Both the position numbers and the translations under genes were made by a program. The notes under the pieces are model-generated. The model ran no database searches. It was given only the letters and a program-made list of their open reading frames with translations, and was not told the origin of the DNA. A stretch of DNA of 64,000 nucleotides from Xanthomonas euvesicatoria pv. euvesicatoria (GTDB taxonomy: Bacteria > Pseudomonadota > Gammaproteobacteria > Xanthomonadales > Xanthomonadaceae). Positions 25,221 through 33,999 of this stretch are shown here, in pieces (position 1 is the first letter of the stretch; each line of letters opens with the position of its first letter). Location: the NCBI RefSeq assembly GCF_020880415.1, contig NZ_JAJIUJ010000075.1, forward strand, positions 1 to 64,000, written 5' to 3'.

Positions 25221-26402
25221 TCACGCGCCGCCGGAGGCGCGCTTCCACAGCGCATCGACCAACGGCGGCAACGTGCCGGCCAGGCCCAATACCGATCCGC
25301 GCAACAAGGTCAGGTGCATTTCGTCGTTGGAAAACACCGTATTGATCGCATCGAAGCCGTAGGCGGCCACGGTGTTCTCGCTGCGCCGGGTACGTGCCCA
25401 GCGCTGCAGGCGATGCGGCGCGGCCCAATCGGCACGTTTGGCCATCGCCTCGCGCACGCTCTGCCGCAATGCCGCCACATCGCGCAGGCCCAGGTTGACG
25501 CCCTGCCCCGCCAGCGGATGCACCACATGCGCGGCATCGCCCAGGGTCAGCACGCGGCCGCTGACGTACTGCTGCACCAGCTGCCGTTGCAGCGGGAAGG
25601 CAGTGCGTGCCGACACCACGCGCACCTCGCCCAGGCGCGCGGCAAAGGCCTGGGTCAACTCACGCGAGAAATCGGCATCGTCCAGCGCCAGCACGCGCTC
25701 GGCGTCGGCATCCGGCAAGGTCCACACGATCGAACTGCGGCCATCGGCGAACGGCAGGAAGGCCAGCGGCCCGGTGGTCAGGAAGCGCTGCCAGGCGGTG
25801 GCCTGATGCGGGTGCTCGGTTTCCACGAAGGCAACCACGCCGCGCTGTGCGTAGGCATGCCGGGAGACCGGCAGCCCGGCGAGTTCACGCAGGGTGGAGG
25901 CTGCACCATCGGCGGCAATGGCCATTGCCGCTTCCAGCCGGCTGCCATCGTCCAGGCGCAGGCGCACGCTGGCGGTGTCCTGCTCCAGTTCGACCACGCG
26001 TGCCGGACAATGCACTTCGATGCCGGCCGCATGCACGGCGGCCCACAAGCGGTCCACCAGCACGTCGTTTTCGATGATCCATCCCAGTTGCTCGCGTCCC
26101 AGCGTGTCCGCGTCGAAGCCCAGCTCGCCACCGCCACCGGCATCCCAGACCCGCATGCGCCGGTAAGGCTGCACACGCGCGGCACACACCGCATTCCACA
26201 CGCCCAGGCTGTCGAGCAACGCAGCGTTGTCGGCGGCGAAGGCATAGACACGCAGATCGGGGTGATCGGCGTGCCAGCGGACAGGCTCACGCCCTTCGAC
26301 CAGGGCAACGCTCAGGCCGGCATCGTTCAACGCCAGCGCGCAGGCGGCGCCGACGACGCCACCGCCGACGATCACCGCATCACGCGTGCTGCGCCGGCTC
26401 AT
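25221..26402 (-). CDS. UbiH/UbiF/UbiI-family ubiquinone biosynthesis FAD hydroxylase
   Basis: A 393-residue FAD monooxygenase. The dinucleotide fold is VIVGGGVVGAACALAL, the middle motif reads IAADGAASTLRELAGL, and the family signature is LGDAAHVVHPLAGQGVNLGL. It hydroxylates an octaprenyl-phenol ring position during ubiquinone synthesis, probably at the inner membrane. The start overlaps the stop of the upstream ubiH-like gene (ATGA), so both enzymes are co-translated. Which carbon each one modifies cannot be told from sequence; xanthomonads use a Coq7-type enzyme for one of the steps. Confidence 0.88.
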   Translation of the reverse strand: MSRRSTRDAVIVGGGVVGAACALALNDAGLSVALVEGREPVRWHADHPDLRVYAFAADNAALLDSLGVWNAVCAARVQPYRRMRVWDAGGGGELGFDADTLGREQLGWIIENDVLVDRLWAAVHAAGIEVHCPARVVELEQDTASVRLRLDDGSRLEAAMAIAADGAASTLRELAGLPVSRHAYAQRGVVAFVETEHPHQATAWQRFLTTGPLAFLPFADGRSSIVWTLPDADAERVLALDDADFSRELTQAFAARLGEVRVVSARTAFPLQRQLVQQYVSGRVLTLGDAAHVVHPLAGQGVNLGLRDVAALRQSVREAMAKRADWAAPHRLQRWARTRRSENTVAAYGFDAINTVFSNDEMHLTLLRGSVLGLAGTLPPLVDALWKRASGGA

Positions 26403-27607
26403 GCGCTGCTCCGGCACAGCTGCGGCACATCGCCACGAAAGCCCATGGCGCCGCCTACCAGCATCGATTGCAGCGGGGCCGCCTGCGACGTGGCAAACAA
26501 GCCCAGGCTACGCAACGGCCGCAGCAACGGCGCCGGGTTGCCGGTGAGCCGCGCCAGACCGCTGGAAAACCCGATGGTGTGCTCGCGGTCCACCCGCCGC
26601 CGCGCCAGATACTCGGCCAGCAACGCACCGGCACCGGCATCGCTGCGATCGTGCTCGATCAATTCGGCCAGCGTCAGCGAATCGCGCAGCCCCAGGTTGA
26701 AGCCCTGCGCACCGATCGGATGCAGCGTCTGCGCGGCATTGCCCAACAGCACCACGCGCTCGGCGATGAGGCTGTTGGCCAGCACCTGCACCAGCGGATA
26801 GGCACTGCGCTCGCCGGTGGCGACGAAGCGCCCGGCACGCCAGCCGGCGGCACGCTGCAGGCGCGCCAGCCAGCCGGCGTCATCGAGCGCAGCCACGGCC
26901 TCGGCCTCGGTGCGCGCCACGCAGTGGATCGCACCGTAATGGCGGTCGCCGCGTGGCAACAGCGCAGTTGGCCCATGTTCGCCAAAACGCTCCCAGGCCG
27001 TGCCATCGGGCGGTCGTGACGCACGCACGCGCGCCACGAACAGGGTCTGCAGGAAATCGTGGGCATCGGTACCGATGTGCAGCAGCTCGCGCACCGCGCT
27101 ATGGCTGCCATCGGCGCCGACCACCAGTCTGGCCTGCACACGTTGCTCGCCCGCATCGGTGGCCAGGCGCACCGCGCGCACGTCGTCCTGCACCGGCTCT
27201 ATGCCGATGCACCGCGCAGGCCGGTAACGCCGCAGATGGGTCAGTTCGTCCAGACGGGTCTGCAAGGCATCGCCGAAGTCGCGTGCCACCACCACCTGGC
27301 CGAAGGCGTCGCGGCCGTAATCGGCCGCGTCCAGTTGCACGCGGCCGAAGTCCCCGGCGCGGCTGACATGGATGCGCCGGATCGGCCCGGGCGGGCTGCG
27401 CAGCTTGGCCATCACCCCGAGCGCACCCAGCGCGTTCACCGTGGCCGCGGCGAAACTGAGGTTGCGTTGATCAAACACTGCCGGCGGCGTGCCGGCCGGG
27501 GTGGCCTCCACCAGCCCGACATCCAGGCCGAGGCGGTCCAGCGCAATCGCAAGGCTGGAGCCGACCAGGCCGCCGCCAACGATCAGAACGTCATGGGGAT
27601 GTGTCAT
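26399..27607 (-). CDS. ubiH: 2-octaprenyl-6-methoxyphenol hydroxylase-like (UbiH)
   Basis: A 402-residue FAD-dependent hydroxylase. It shows the Rossmann motif LIVGGGLVGSSLAIAL, the central DG motif VVGADGSHSAVREL and the signature LLGNAAQTLHPIGAQGFNLGL, where DAA is replaced by NAA, as in UbiH. It oxidises a ubiquinone precursor ring. The ATG at 27607 is preferred over the GTG two codons upstream. It is the first gene of the pair. The 340-nt region on its 5' side, shared with the divergent B12 genes, contains interspersed repeat copy 2. Confidence 0.88.
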   Translation of the reverse strand: MTHPHDVLIVGGGLVGSSLAIALDRLGLDVGLVEATPAGTPPAVFDQRNLSFAAATVNALGALGVMAKLRSPPGPIRRIHVSRAGDFGRVQLDAADYGRDAFGQVVVARDFGDALQTRLDELTHLRRYRPARCIGIEPVQDDVRAVRLATDAGEQRVQARLVVGADGSHSAVRELLHIGTDAHDFLQTLFVARVRASRPPDGTAWERFGEHGPTALLPRGDRHYGAIHCVARTEAEAVAALDDAGWLARLQRAAGWRAGRFVATGERSAYPLVQVLANSLIAERVVLLGNAAQTLHPIGAQGFNLGLRDSLTLAELIEHDRSDAGAGALLAEYLARRRVDREHTIGFSSGLARLTGNPAPLLRPLRSLGLFATSQAAPLQSMLVGGAMGFRGDVPQLCRSSA

Positions 27608-27947
27608 TCCCACATGATAAGCCTTCGCCCCCTGCGCGTTGCCGCCAAAGGGCGGGACATCTGCCGCGCCCGCTGCCCACCTGCGCCTTGCCCGGCTCGC
27701 ACGCAGCGCAGCGCGTCACGCGCTCCCCAAAACGCATGCAGCGGCTGGCACAGCGTGGCGGGCAGTCGCAGGGCGGGCGCGGACGGCGCACCCGGACGCG
27801 GCGATCTAGGCGTGGTGCAGGCCGATTCCGGGCGCCGCCCACGCGCGCCTGGCACTGCGCACTCGTTCTGCAGCTGCCGTGCCCAAGCCGCGGGCAGCAC
27901 CACTTCCACGCTACACTCCAGGGCCTGTAATCCGGCCCGCTCCGCGC
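27608..27947. other. Divergent intergenic region (ubiH / btuM-like)
   Basis: About 340 nt, holding repeat copy 2 (27758-27890). I looked for a cobalamin riboswitch before the B12 genes, including the B12-box type AGYCMGGAGACC, and do not see one. Confidence 0.45.
27758..27890. repeat. Interspersed repeat, copy 2
   Basis: Relative of 7951-8080 in the same orientation, sharing GCGGGCAGTCG, GACGGCGC, CGTGGT-CA-GCCGATTCCGGGC and a final block ending near CAGCTGC. It lies upstream of the btuM-like gene, while copy 1 lies upstream of a lipoprotein gene; neither copy is coding. Confidence 0.6.
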
Positions 27948-28526
27948 ATGACTTCTCGCTCGCACGACACCCTGATTCTGAGTCTGCTCGCCGTATTGAT
28001 GGCAGCCACGCGGATCAATCACTTCGCGCCGGTTCCGGATGCGTCCTGGGCGATGTTCTTCATCGGCGGATTTCATCTGGCTGCGCGCACCAAGCTGGCA
28101 TTTCCACTGCTGATGCTGCTGGCCGTGGCGGTGGACTGGCTGGTGATCACCGGCCAGGGCCTGAGCTTCTGGCAGCACTACTGCGTGTCGCCGGCCTACT
28201 GGTGCCTGATCCCGGCGTATTTCGCGCTGTGGGCCGGCGGCATGTGGCTGCGCCGGCACTATCATGGCGCACAGTGGAGCGCGCTGGCGCGGCTGGTGCC
28301 GGCCCTGCTGATCGCCGTGGCGTTGTGCCAGCTGATCGCCCAGGGCAGCTTCTACTGGATCAGCGCCAGCGTGGCCGACCCGACCGTGGCCGGCTGGTTC
28401 AAGAATTACACCGACTGGCTGGGGCCCTATCTGCGCAGTGCCGCGCTGTACGTGGCGGCCGCCGCGGTGATCCAGGTGGCTGCCGAGCGCCTGTCCGCAC
28501 CGCGTCGCCAGCCCTACGCCGGCTAA
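27948..28526 (+). CDS. btuM: BtuM-like predicted cobalamin transporter
   Basis: A 192-residue membrane protein with about six hydrophobic segments. It would usually be left as an uncharacterised membrane protein (DUF6580 type). The BtuM family of solitary ECF S-component-like B12 transporters, characterised in Thiobacillus denitrificans, depends on a His, Asp, Cys, Tyr and Arg set (as I recall H28, D67, C80, Y85, R153). Here His25 (RINHF), Asp63 (AVDWL), Cys79 (HYCVS), Tyr84 (PAYWC) and Arg163 (YLRSA) lie at similar spacing, with Cys-Tyr exactly five apart in both. The next gene, 3 nt on, encodes a cobalamin adenosyltransferase, so uptake followed by adenosylation is a coherent function. Confidence 0.65.
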   Translation: MTSRSHDTLILSLLAVLMAATRINHFAPVPDASWAMFFIGGFHLAARTKLAFPLLMLLAVAVDWLVITGQGLSFWQHYCVSPAYWCLIPAYFALWAGGMWLRRHYHGAQWSALARLVPALLIAVALCQLIAQGSFYWISASVADPTVAGWFKNYTDWLGPYLRSAALYVAAAAVIQVAAERLSAPRRQPYAG

Positions 28527-28529
28527 GCC

Positions 28530-29087
28530 ATGGGCAATCGACTCTCTCGTATCTATACGCGGACCGGCGACGACGGCAGCACCGGCCTGGGCGACGGCAG
28601 CCGGACCGGCAAGGATGCGTTGCGCGTCAATGCCTACGGCACCGTGGACGAAGCCAATTCGGCCATCGGCGTGCTGCTGGCCGCCCCCGGTGTGCCGGAG
28701 CCGATCGCCGCACTGCTGACCACCGTGCAGCACCAGTTGTTCGACCTGGGCGGCGAGCTCTGCATCCCCGGCCACGCGGCCATCGACGCGGCCGACATCC
28801 AGGCGCTGGAGACGCAGCTGGACGCCTTCAACCAGACGCTGCCCGCACTGCAGGAATTCATCTTGCCGGCCGGCGGTGAGGCCGCCGCGCGCTGCCATCT
28901 GGCCCGCACCATCGTGCGCCGGGCCGAGCGCGAGACCGTTGCGCTGTCGCGCCAGGAAGCGGTACGCAGCGAGGCGATCGGCTATCTCAACCGCTTGTCC
29001 GACCTGCTGTTCGTGTTGGCGCGCGTGCTGGCGCGTGCCGATGGTCGGCAGGAAGTCCTGTGGCGGCACGACCGCCGACGCGGTTGA
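28530..29087 (+). CDS. Cob(I)alamin adenosyltransferase (PduO type)
   Basis: A 185-residue five-helix enzyme that transfers the adenosyl group of ATP to cob(I)alamin, making coenzyme B12. The ATP-binding N-terminus is RIYTRTGDDGSTGLGDGSR, the RxER-type motif is VRRAERETV, and the conserved C-terminal helix is YLNRLSDLLFVLARVL. All are typical of PduO/MMAB enzymes. It starts 3 nt after the btuM-like stop, implying a two-gene operon for salvage of imported corrinoid. Confidence 0.93.
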   Translation: MGNRLSRIYTRTGDDGSTGLGDGSRTGKDALRVNAYGTVDEANSAIGVLLAAPGVPEPIAALLTTVQHQLFDLGGELCIPGHAAIDAADIQALETQLDAFNQTLPALQEFILPAGGEAAARCHLARTIVRRAERETVALSRQEAVRSEAIGYLNRLSDLLFVLARVLARADGRQEVLWRHDRRRG

Positions 29088-29125
29088 GCATGTGCCCGGG
29101 TCGGCACAGAGGCTAGAGTTGCCCC

Positions 29126-30034
29126 ATGTTGGTCTTTACCCATCCCGCCTGCCTCGGTCACGACGCCGGCCCTGAGCACCCGGAGAGCCCCGCCCGCCTG
29201 GAAGCGGTCGTCCAGGCCCTGCGCGGCGCATTCCCAGATCTGGACTGGCGCGAAGCGCCGTTGGCCAAGCTGGGCGACCTGTGCCGCGTGCACGAGCGCG
29301 AGCAGGTGGATGCGGTGCTGGAAACCGCCTTCGACGGCTATCGTCAGCTGGACGTGGATACACGCATGGTGCCGGCCTCGCGCGCGGCCGCCTTGCGCGC
29401 CGCAGGCGCCGGCATCGCCGCGGTCGATGCGGTGATGCAGGACCAGGCCCGCACCGCCTTCTGCGCCGTGCGTCCGCCCGGTCACCACGCCACCGCACAG
29501 GTGTCGATGGGATTTTGCCTGTTCAACAACATCGCCGTGGCCGCCGCCCACGCCCGCGACCGGCATGGGCTGGAACGCATCACCATCGTGGATTTCGACG
29601 TCCATCACGGTAACGGCACCCAGGCGATCTTCGAACGCGACCCCACCGTGCAGTACCTGAGCACCCACCAGTCCGGGCTGTATCCGCATTCGGGCAGCGT
29701 GTACGAGCGCGGCGTCGGCAATATCCACAACCTGCTGCTGCCACCGGGCAGCGACGGGCTGCGCTTCCGTAATGTCTGGGAAGACGAGATGCTGCCGCTC
29801 GTCGATGCCTTCCGCCCGCAATTGATCCTGATCTCCGCCGGCTTCGATGCGCATCTGCGCGACCCACTGGCCGACCTGATGCTGGACGACGACGATTTCG
29901 CCTGGCTCACCGGCGCGCTGCGCACACTCGCCGACCGCCATGCACGCGGCCGCGTGGTCTCGATGCTGGAAGGCGGCTACGACCTGCAGGCGCTGCGCGA
30001 AAGCAGCGTGGCGCACGTGGCAGCGCTGCGCTGA
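29126..30034 (+). CDS. Histone deacetylase-family hydrolase
   Basis: A 302-residue zinc-dependent deacetylase-fold protein. The catalytic His pair is in VRPPGHHATA, metal ligands in VDFDVHHGNGT (Asp and His) and SAGFDAH (Asp), and the glycine-rich end is MLEGGYDLQAL. Bacterial members deacetylate polyamines, acetoin-pathway proteins or unknown amides. Its role here is not evident from the neighbours: it begins 38 nt after the adenosyltransferase and may simply be read through from that operon. Confidence 0.9.
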   Translation: MLVFTHPACLGHDAGPEHPESPARLEAVVQALRGAFPDLDWREAPLAKLGDLCRVHEREQVDAVLETAFDGYRQLDVDTRMVPASRAAALRAAGAGIAAVDAVMQDQARTAFCAVRPPGHHATAQVSMGFCLFNNIAVAAAHARDRHGLERITIVDFDVHHGNGTQAIFERDPTVQYLSTHQSGLYPHSGSVYERGVGNIHNLLLPPGSDGLRFRNVWEDEMLPLVDAFRPQLILISAGFDAHLRDPLADLMLDDDDFAWLTGALRTLADRHARGRVVSMLEGGYDLQALRESSVAHVAALR

Positions 30035-30162
30035 ACCCCGGCCAGGGCGCCGGTCGCGTCACCGAGTGCGATGAACCTCGCCCTCCCGGCGCCGGCGCTC
30101 TTCATTGCCCCTATGCGGGGTATGCGGCAAGCTAGTCGCCATTTTATTGGTTGAACCCACGC

Positions 30163-32592
30163 GTGCGCCGAGCTCTCCGCCTGCTGCCCCTGCCTTTGAG
30201 CATCGCCATCTGCCTCCCGGCCATGGCTGCCGACAAGCCGTTGAACTGGGGACTGTGCCCGGCCGTAGACCCGCTACCCGGCTTCGACGGCGCCCCCGCC
30301 GCCGACCCCAAGGCCGCAGAAATGCGCCAGCAGTTGCCGACCGACATCGAAGGCGACCAACTCTCCGGCACCAGCACCACCCCGCAATACCAAGGCAATG
30401 TTGCGTTGAAGCGCGGCGACCAGTTCCTGGGTGCCGACAACCTGCGCATGGACACCGAAACCGGCAACTACATCGCCGAAGGCAATGTCCGCTACCAGGA
30501 CACCTCTTTCCGCATGGTCGCCGACCGCGCCGAGGGCAATCAGGACACCGACACCCACAAGGTCACCAACATCCAGTACCAGTTGGTGGAGCGCCGCGGC
30601 AATGGCGACGCCGAATCGGTGGACCTGCAGGGCCAGGTCGGGCAGATGCATCGGTCCACGTACACCACCTGCGACCCCTCGCAGCCGATCTGGCGCGTTC
30701 GCGCGCCGGAGATCGACGTCGACAACGAGGAAGGTTTCGGTACCGCGCGCAACGCGGTGCTGCAGATCGGCAAGGTGCCGGTGCTGTACTTCCCGTGGTT
30801 CAAGTTCCCGATCGACGACCGCCGCCAGACCGGCCTGCTGTTTCCGCAATTCGGTCTGTCCGGTCGTAACGGCTTCGACTACCTGCAGCCGATCTATCTG
30901 AACCTGGCGCCGAACTACGACGCCACGTTGTTGCCGCGCTACATGAGCAAGCGCGGTTTCATGTTCGGCACCGAATTCCGGTACCTGTACGAGGGCGGTC
31001 GCGGCGAAGTCACCGGCAACTACCTGCCCAACGACAAGTTGCGCGACAAGGACCGTGGCAGCGTGTTCTACAGCGGCTACCACAACGTCAACAGCAATTG
31101 GCAGGCGCGCAGTAGCATCTCCTGGGTCAGCGACACGCGCTACGTGGAAGATTTCACCAGCCGCATCAACGGCATGGGCTCGGCCTCCAGCCTGCAGAGC
31201 ACCGTGGGCATCTACGGCACCGGCGAGACCTGGACCGCGGGCCTGATGGCCGACCGTTGGCAGCTCACCGACTACACGCTGGACGAGCAGGCCCTGCCCT
31301 ATAACCGGCAGCCGCGCGCGTATTTCACCTGGGAAAAGCCGCTGGGCATTTTCGAGGCCGGTATCTATGCCGAGGCAGTGCGGTTTACGCATGATGACTC
31401 TTACTTCGTCAGGCCGCCGATCAGTGGCAGCAGCAGGGATGACAACGAAGACGAGTACGTCCGTACCAATATCCGCAACAAGCAATACGGCAGCGGCGCG
31501 CGCCTGGACGTCAAGCCGTACATCTCGATGCCGCTGTCGGGCGCAGCATGGTTCCTGACGCCCACCGTGGCGTGGCGCTACACCGCGTACCAGCTGGATT
31601 CCACGCTGGCCGATACCGCACCGCTGACCGGCAACCGCACGCCCACGCGCAGCCTGCCGATCGCCTCGCTGGACGCAGGCCTGTACTTCGATCGCGAAAC
31701 CTCGCTGTTTGGCACCAACTATCTCAATACGTTGGAGCCGCGCATGTACTACCTGTACGTGCCGTACCGCGACCAGGACGATCTGCCGGTGTTCGATACC
31801 CGTCCGTTCACCTTCAGCTACGGGCAGCTGTTCCGCGACACCCGCTATACCGGCGCCGACCGCCAAAACGATGCCAACCAGCTGACCCTGGCAGTGACCT
31901 CGCGCTGGCTGCGCCAGGACGACGGCCGCGAAAAGCTTTCGCTGAGCGCGGGCCAGATCCTGTACTTCAGCGACTCGCTGGTCACCATCAACAACAGCAA
32001 CAACTCAGCAGCCGGCAGCGAGCAGACCGTCGAACAGGGCAAGTCCGCCTGGGTGGCCGACGCCAACTACATGATCAACGACCGCTGGTCGATGGGCGCC
32101 ACCTACCAGTGGAACCCGAACTCGCGCAAGGAAGATCTGGCCAGCCTGCGCACGCGCTATCTGCTCAACAACGACGGCATCATCAACCTGGCGTATCGCT
32201 ACCGTCGCAACCTCACCGACAACAGCGACCAGCTCAAGCAGGCCGATTTCTCCTTCCTGTACCCGATCAACCCCAGCTGGAGCGCGGTCGGTCGGTACTA
32301 CTACTCGCTGCTGGACCGCAAGCCGCTGGAAATCATCGGTGGCGTGCAATGGGACAGCTGCTGCCTGGCGGTACGCGGGCTGGTGCGCCGGTTCGTGCGC
32401 AACCGCGATGGCGAGATGGACAACTCGATCCAGATTGAGTTCGTGCTGAAGGGCTTGAGCTCGTTCGGGCAGAACACGGACCGCACTTTGCGCCGTGCTA
32501 TTCTCGGCTATTACCGCGACGACCTCTACCTGGTCCCGCCCAGTAACACCACGACCAATCCGGACGATTACGATCCGAACCTGATTCCATGA
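30163..32592 (+). CDS. lptD: LPS-assembly protein LptD
   Basis: Essential outer-membrane translocon for lipopolysaccharide, working with LptE. After a signal peptide (RLLPLPLSIAICLPAMAA) comes the periplasmic beta-jellyroll (residues about 55-190, with YQGNVALKRGDQFLGADNLR), then a 26-strand barrel ending near the C-terminus. Cysteines that form the known inter-domain disulfides are present (LCPAV, TTCDP, DSCCL). The start is not certain: GTG 30163 is used here and TTG 30151 is in frame four codons earlier; neither has a good ribosome-binding site. Its stop overlaps the surA start (ATGA), giving the classical lptD-surA order. Confidence 0.95.
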   Translation: MRRALRLLPLPLSIAICLPAMAADKPLNWGLCPAVDPLPGFDGAPAADPKAAEMRQQLPTDIEGDQLSGTSTTPQYQGNVALKRGDQFLGADNLRMDTETGNYIAEGNVRYQDTSFRMVADRAEGNQDTDTHKVTNIQYQLVERRGNGDAESVDLQGQVGQMHRSTYTTCDPSQPIWRVRAPEIDVDNEEGFGTARNAVLQIGKVPVLYFPWFKFPIDDRRQTGLLFPQFGLSGRNGFDYLQPIYLNLAPNYDATLLPRYMSKRGFMFGTEFRYLYEGGRGEVTGNYLPNDKLRDKDRGSVFYSGYHNVNSNWQARSSISWVSDTRYVEDFTSRINGMGSASSLQSTVGIYGTGETWTAGLMADRWQLTDYTLDEQALPYNRQPRAYFTWEKPLGIFEAGIYAEAVRFTHDDSYFVRPPISGSSRDDNEDEYVRTNIRNKQYGSGARLDVKPYISMPLSGAAWFLTPTVAWRYTAYQLDSTLADTAPLTGNRTPTRSLPIASLDAGLYFDRETSLFGTNYLNTLEPRMYYLYVPYRDQDDLPVFDTRPFTFSYGQLFRDTRYTGADRQNDANQLTLAVTSRWLRQDDGREKLSLSAGQILYFSDSLVTINNSNNSAAGSEQTVEQGKSAWVADANYMINDRWSMGATYQWNPNSRKEDLASLRTRYLLNNDGIINLAYRYRRNLTDNSDQLKQADFSFLYPINPSWSAVGRYYYSLLDRKPLEIIGGVQWDSCCLAVRGLVRRFVRNRDGEMDNSIQIEFVLKGLSSFGQNTDRTLRRAILGYYRDDLYLVPPSNTTTNPDDYDPNLIP

Positions 32593-33980
32593 CCAAGCCT
32601 TTCTCTGTTGTTCTTGCCTCGCTGCTGGCCATCACCAGCACGGTTTCGCCGTTGGCCTCGGCACAGCAATCCCAGCCGCTGGATCGCATCGCTGCCATCG
32701 TCGACGAAGACGTGGTGCTGCAGAGCGAGCTCGATCGCGCCGTACGCAACGTCAAGTCGCAGTACGCCGGTCGCGAAAACCAGCTGCCGCCAGACGATGT
32801 GCTGCAGCGCCAGGTGCTTGAGCGCCTGGTGCTGGTCAAGCTGCAGGTCAGCCGTGCCGATGGCAACGGTATCCGCGTCAGCGACGAAGAACTCAACCGC
32901 GCCATCGCCAGCATCGCCCAGCAGAACGGCACGACCGTGGACGGCCTGCGCCAGAAGCTGGCAGCCGACGGGATGGGCTACGCCGATTTCCGCGCATCGG
33001 TGCGCGACGAGATCATCGTGCAGCGCCTGCGCCAGAGCTTTGCGCAGAGCCGCATCAGCGTGAGCGAAGGCGAAGTGGATACCGCACTGGCCCAACAGGC
33101 CGCCACCGGTAGCCAGTACCACCTGGCGCACATCCTGATCGGCTTGCCGGAAGGGGCAACTGCCGAGCAGATCGCCACCGGCCAGAAGAAGGTCGATGGC
33201 GTCAAAGCCTTGATCGACAAGGGCGAGCTGGATTTTTCGGCCGCTGCGGTGCGTTATTCCGACAGCCCCAATGCGCTGGAAGGCGGCGATCTGGGCTGGC
33301 GCAGCCTGGATGAAATCCCGAACGCATTTGCGCAGCTGATCCGCGACATGCAGCCCGGCCAGGTGGCCGGACCGCTGCGCGGCCCGAGTGGCTTCCAGTT
33401 GCTCAAGCTGGTGGAAATGCGCGACGCCAATGCCGGCGGCGAAAAGAAGATGGTCACCGAGTACCACGCACGCCACATCCTGGTGCGGATCGGCGAGAAC
33501 CAGACCGAGGCGCAGGCCAAGGCCAAGATCGATACGATTCGCGCGCGCATCGTTGGTGGTGCCGATTTCCAGGCGACGGCCAAGGAGTCCTCCGAGGACA
33601 CCAACAGCCGCGGTCAGGGTGGCGATCTGGGCTGGTTCCCCGCCGATGCGTTCGGCCCGGACTTCGGCAAGCAGGTCGAAAGCCTGACCGACGGCGCAGT
33701 CTCCGAACCGTTCCGGACCCAGGCGGGCTGGCACATCGTGCAGCGCGTCGGCAGCCGCCAGACCGACGTCAGCGCCGAGAACCAGCGCGCGCAGGTGCGT
33801 GAAACCATCGGTCGCCGCAAGCTGGAAGAAGAGTACAACCGCTATCTGCAGGAACTGCGTGGCGAAGCGTATGTGAGCTACCGCACCGGCGACCGCGCCG
33901 ATGACAATGCCACTGCCGCTCCGGCCAAATCGGCAGACCCGGCAGCGCCCTCGCCGCCGCCGGCAAAGCCGACGCGCTGA
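32589..33980 (+). CDS. surA: Periplasmic chaperone/peptidyl-prolyl isomerase SurA
   Basis: A 463-residue periplasmic chaperone for outer-membrane proteins. It has a signal peptide ending SPLASAQ, an N-terminal chaperone module beginning LDRIAAIVDEDVVLQSEL, and two parvulin domains (about 175-280 with YHLAHILIGLP, and 290-390 with YHARHILVRIG). The C-terminal tail is unusually long and Pro/Ala/Lys rich (about 30 residues after the last helix). It is translationally coupled to lptD, whose product is among the known clients of SurA. Confidence 0.95.
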   Translation: MTKPFSVVLASLLAITSTVSPLASAQQSQPLDRIAAIVDEDVVLQSELDRAVRNVKSQYAGRENQLPPDDVLQRQVLERLVLVKLQVSRADGNGIRVSDEELNRAIASIAQQNGTTVDGLRQKLAADGMGYADFRASVRDEIIVQRLRQSFAQSRISVSEGEVDTALAQQAATGSQYHLAHILIGLPEGATAEQIATGQKKVDGVKALIDKGELDFSAAAVRYSDSPNALEGGDLGWRSLDEIPNAFAQLIRDMQPGQVAGPLRGPSGFQLLKLVEMRDANAGGEKKMVTEYHARHILVRIGENQTEAQAKAKIDTIRARIVGGADFQATAKESSEDTNSRGQGGDLGWFPADAFGPDFGKQVESLTDGAVSEPFRTQAGWHIVQRVGSRQTDVSAENQRAQVRETIGRRKLEEEYNRYLQELRGEAYVSYRTGDRADDNATAAPAKSADPAAPSPPPAKPTR

Positions 33981-33999
33981 GACCGGGCAGCCGGATAGC

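Noticed and set aside
27608..27947. Cobalamin riboswitch upstream of the B12 genes
   Set aside because: No B12-box or matching stem architecture could be found by eye on either strand; a covariance search would settle it.
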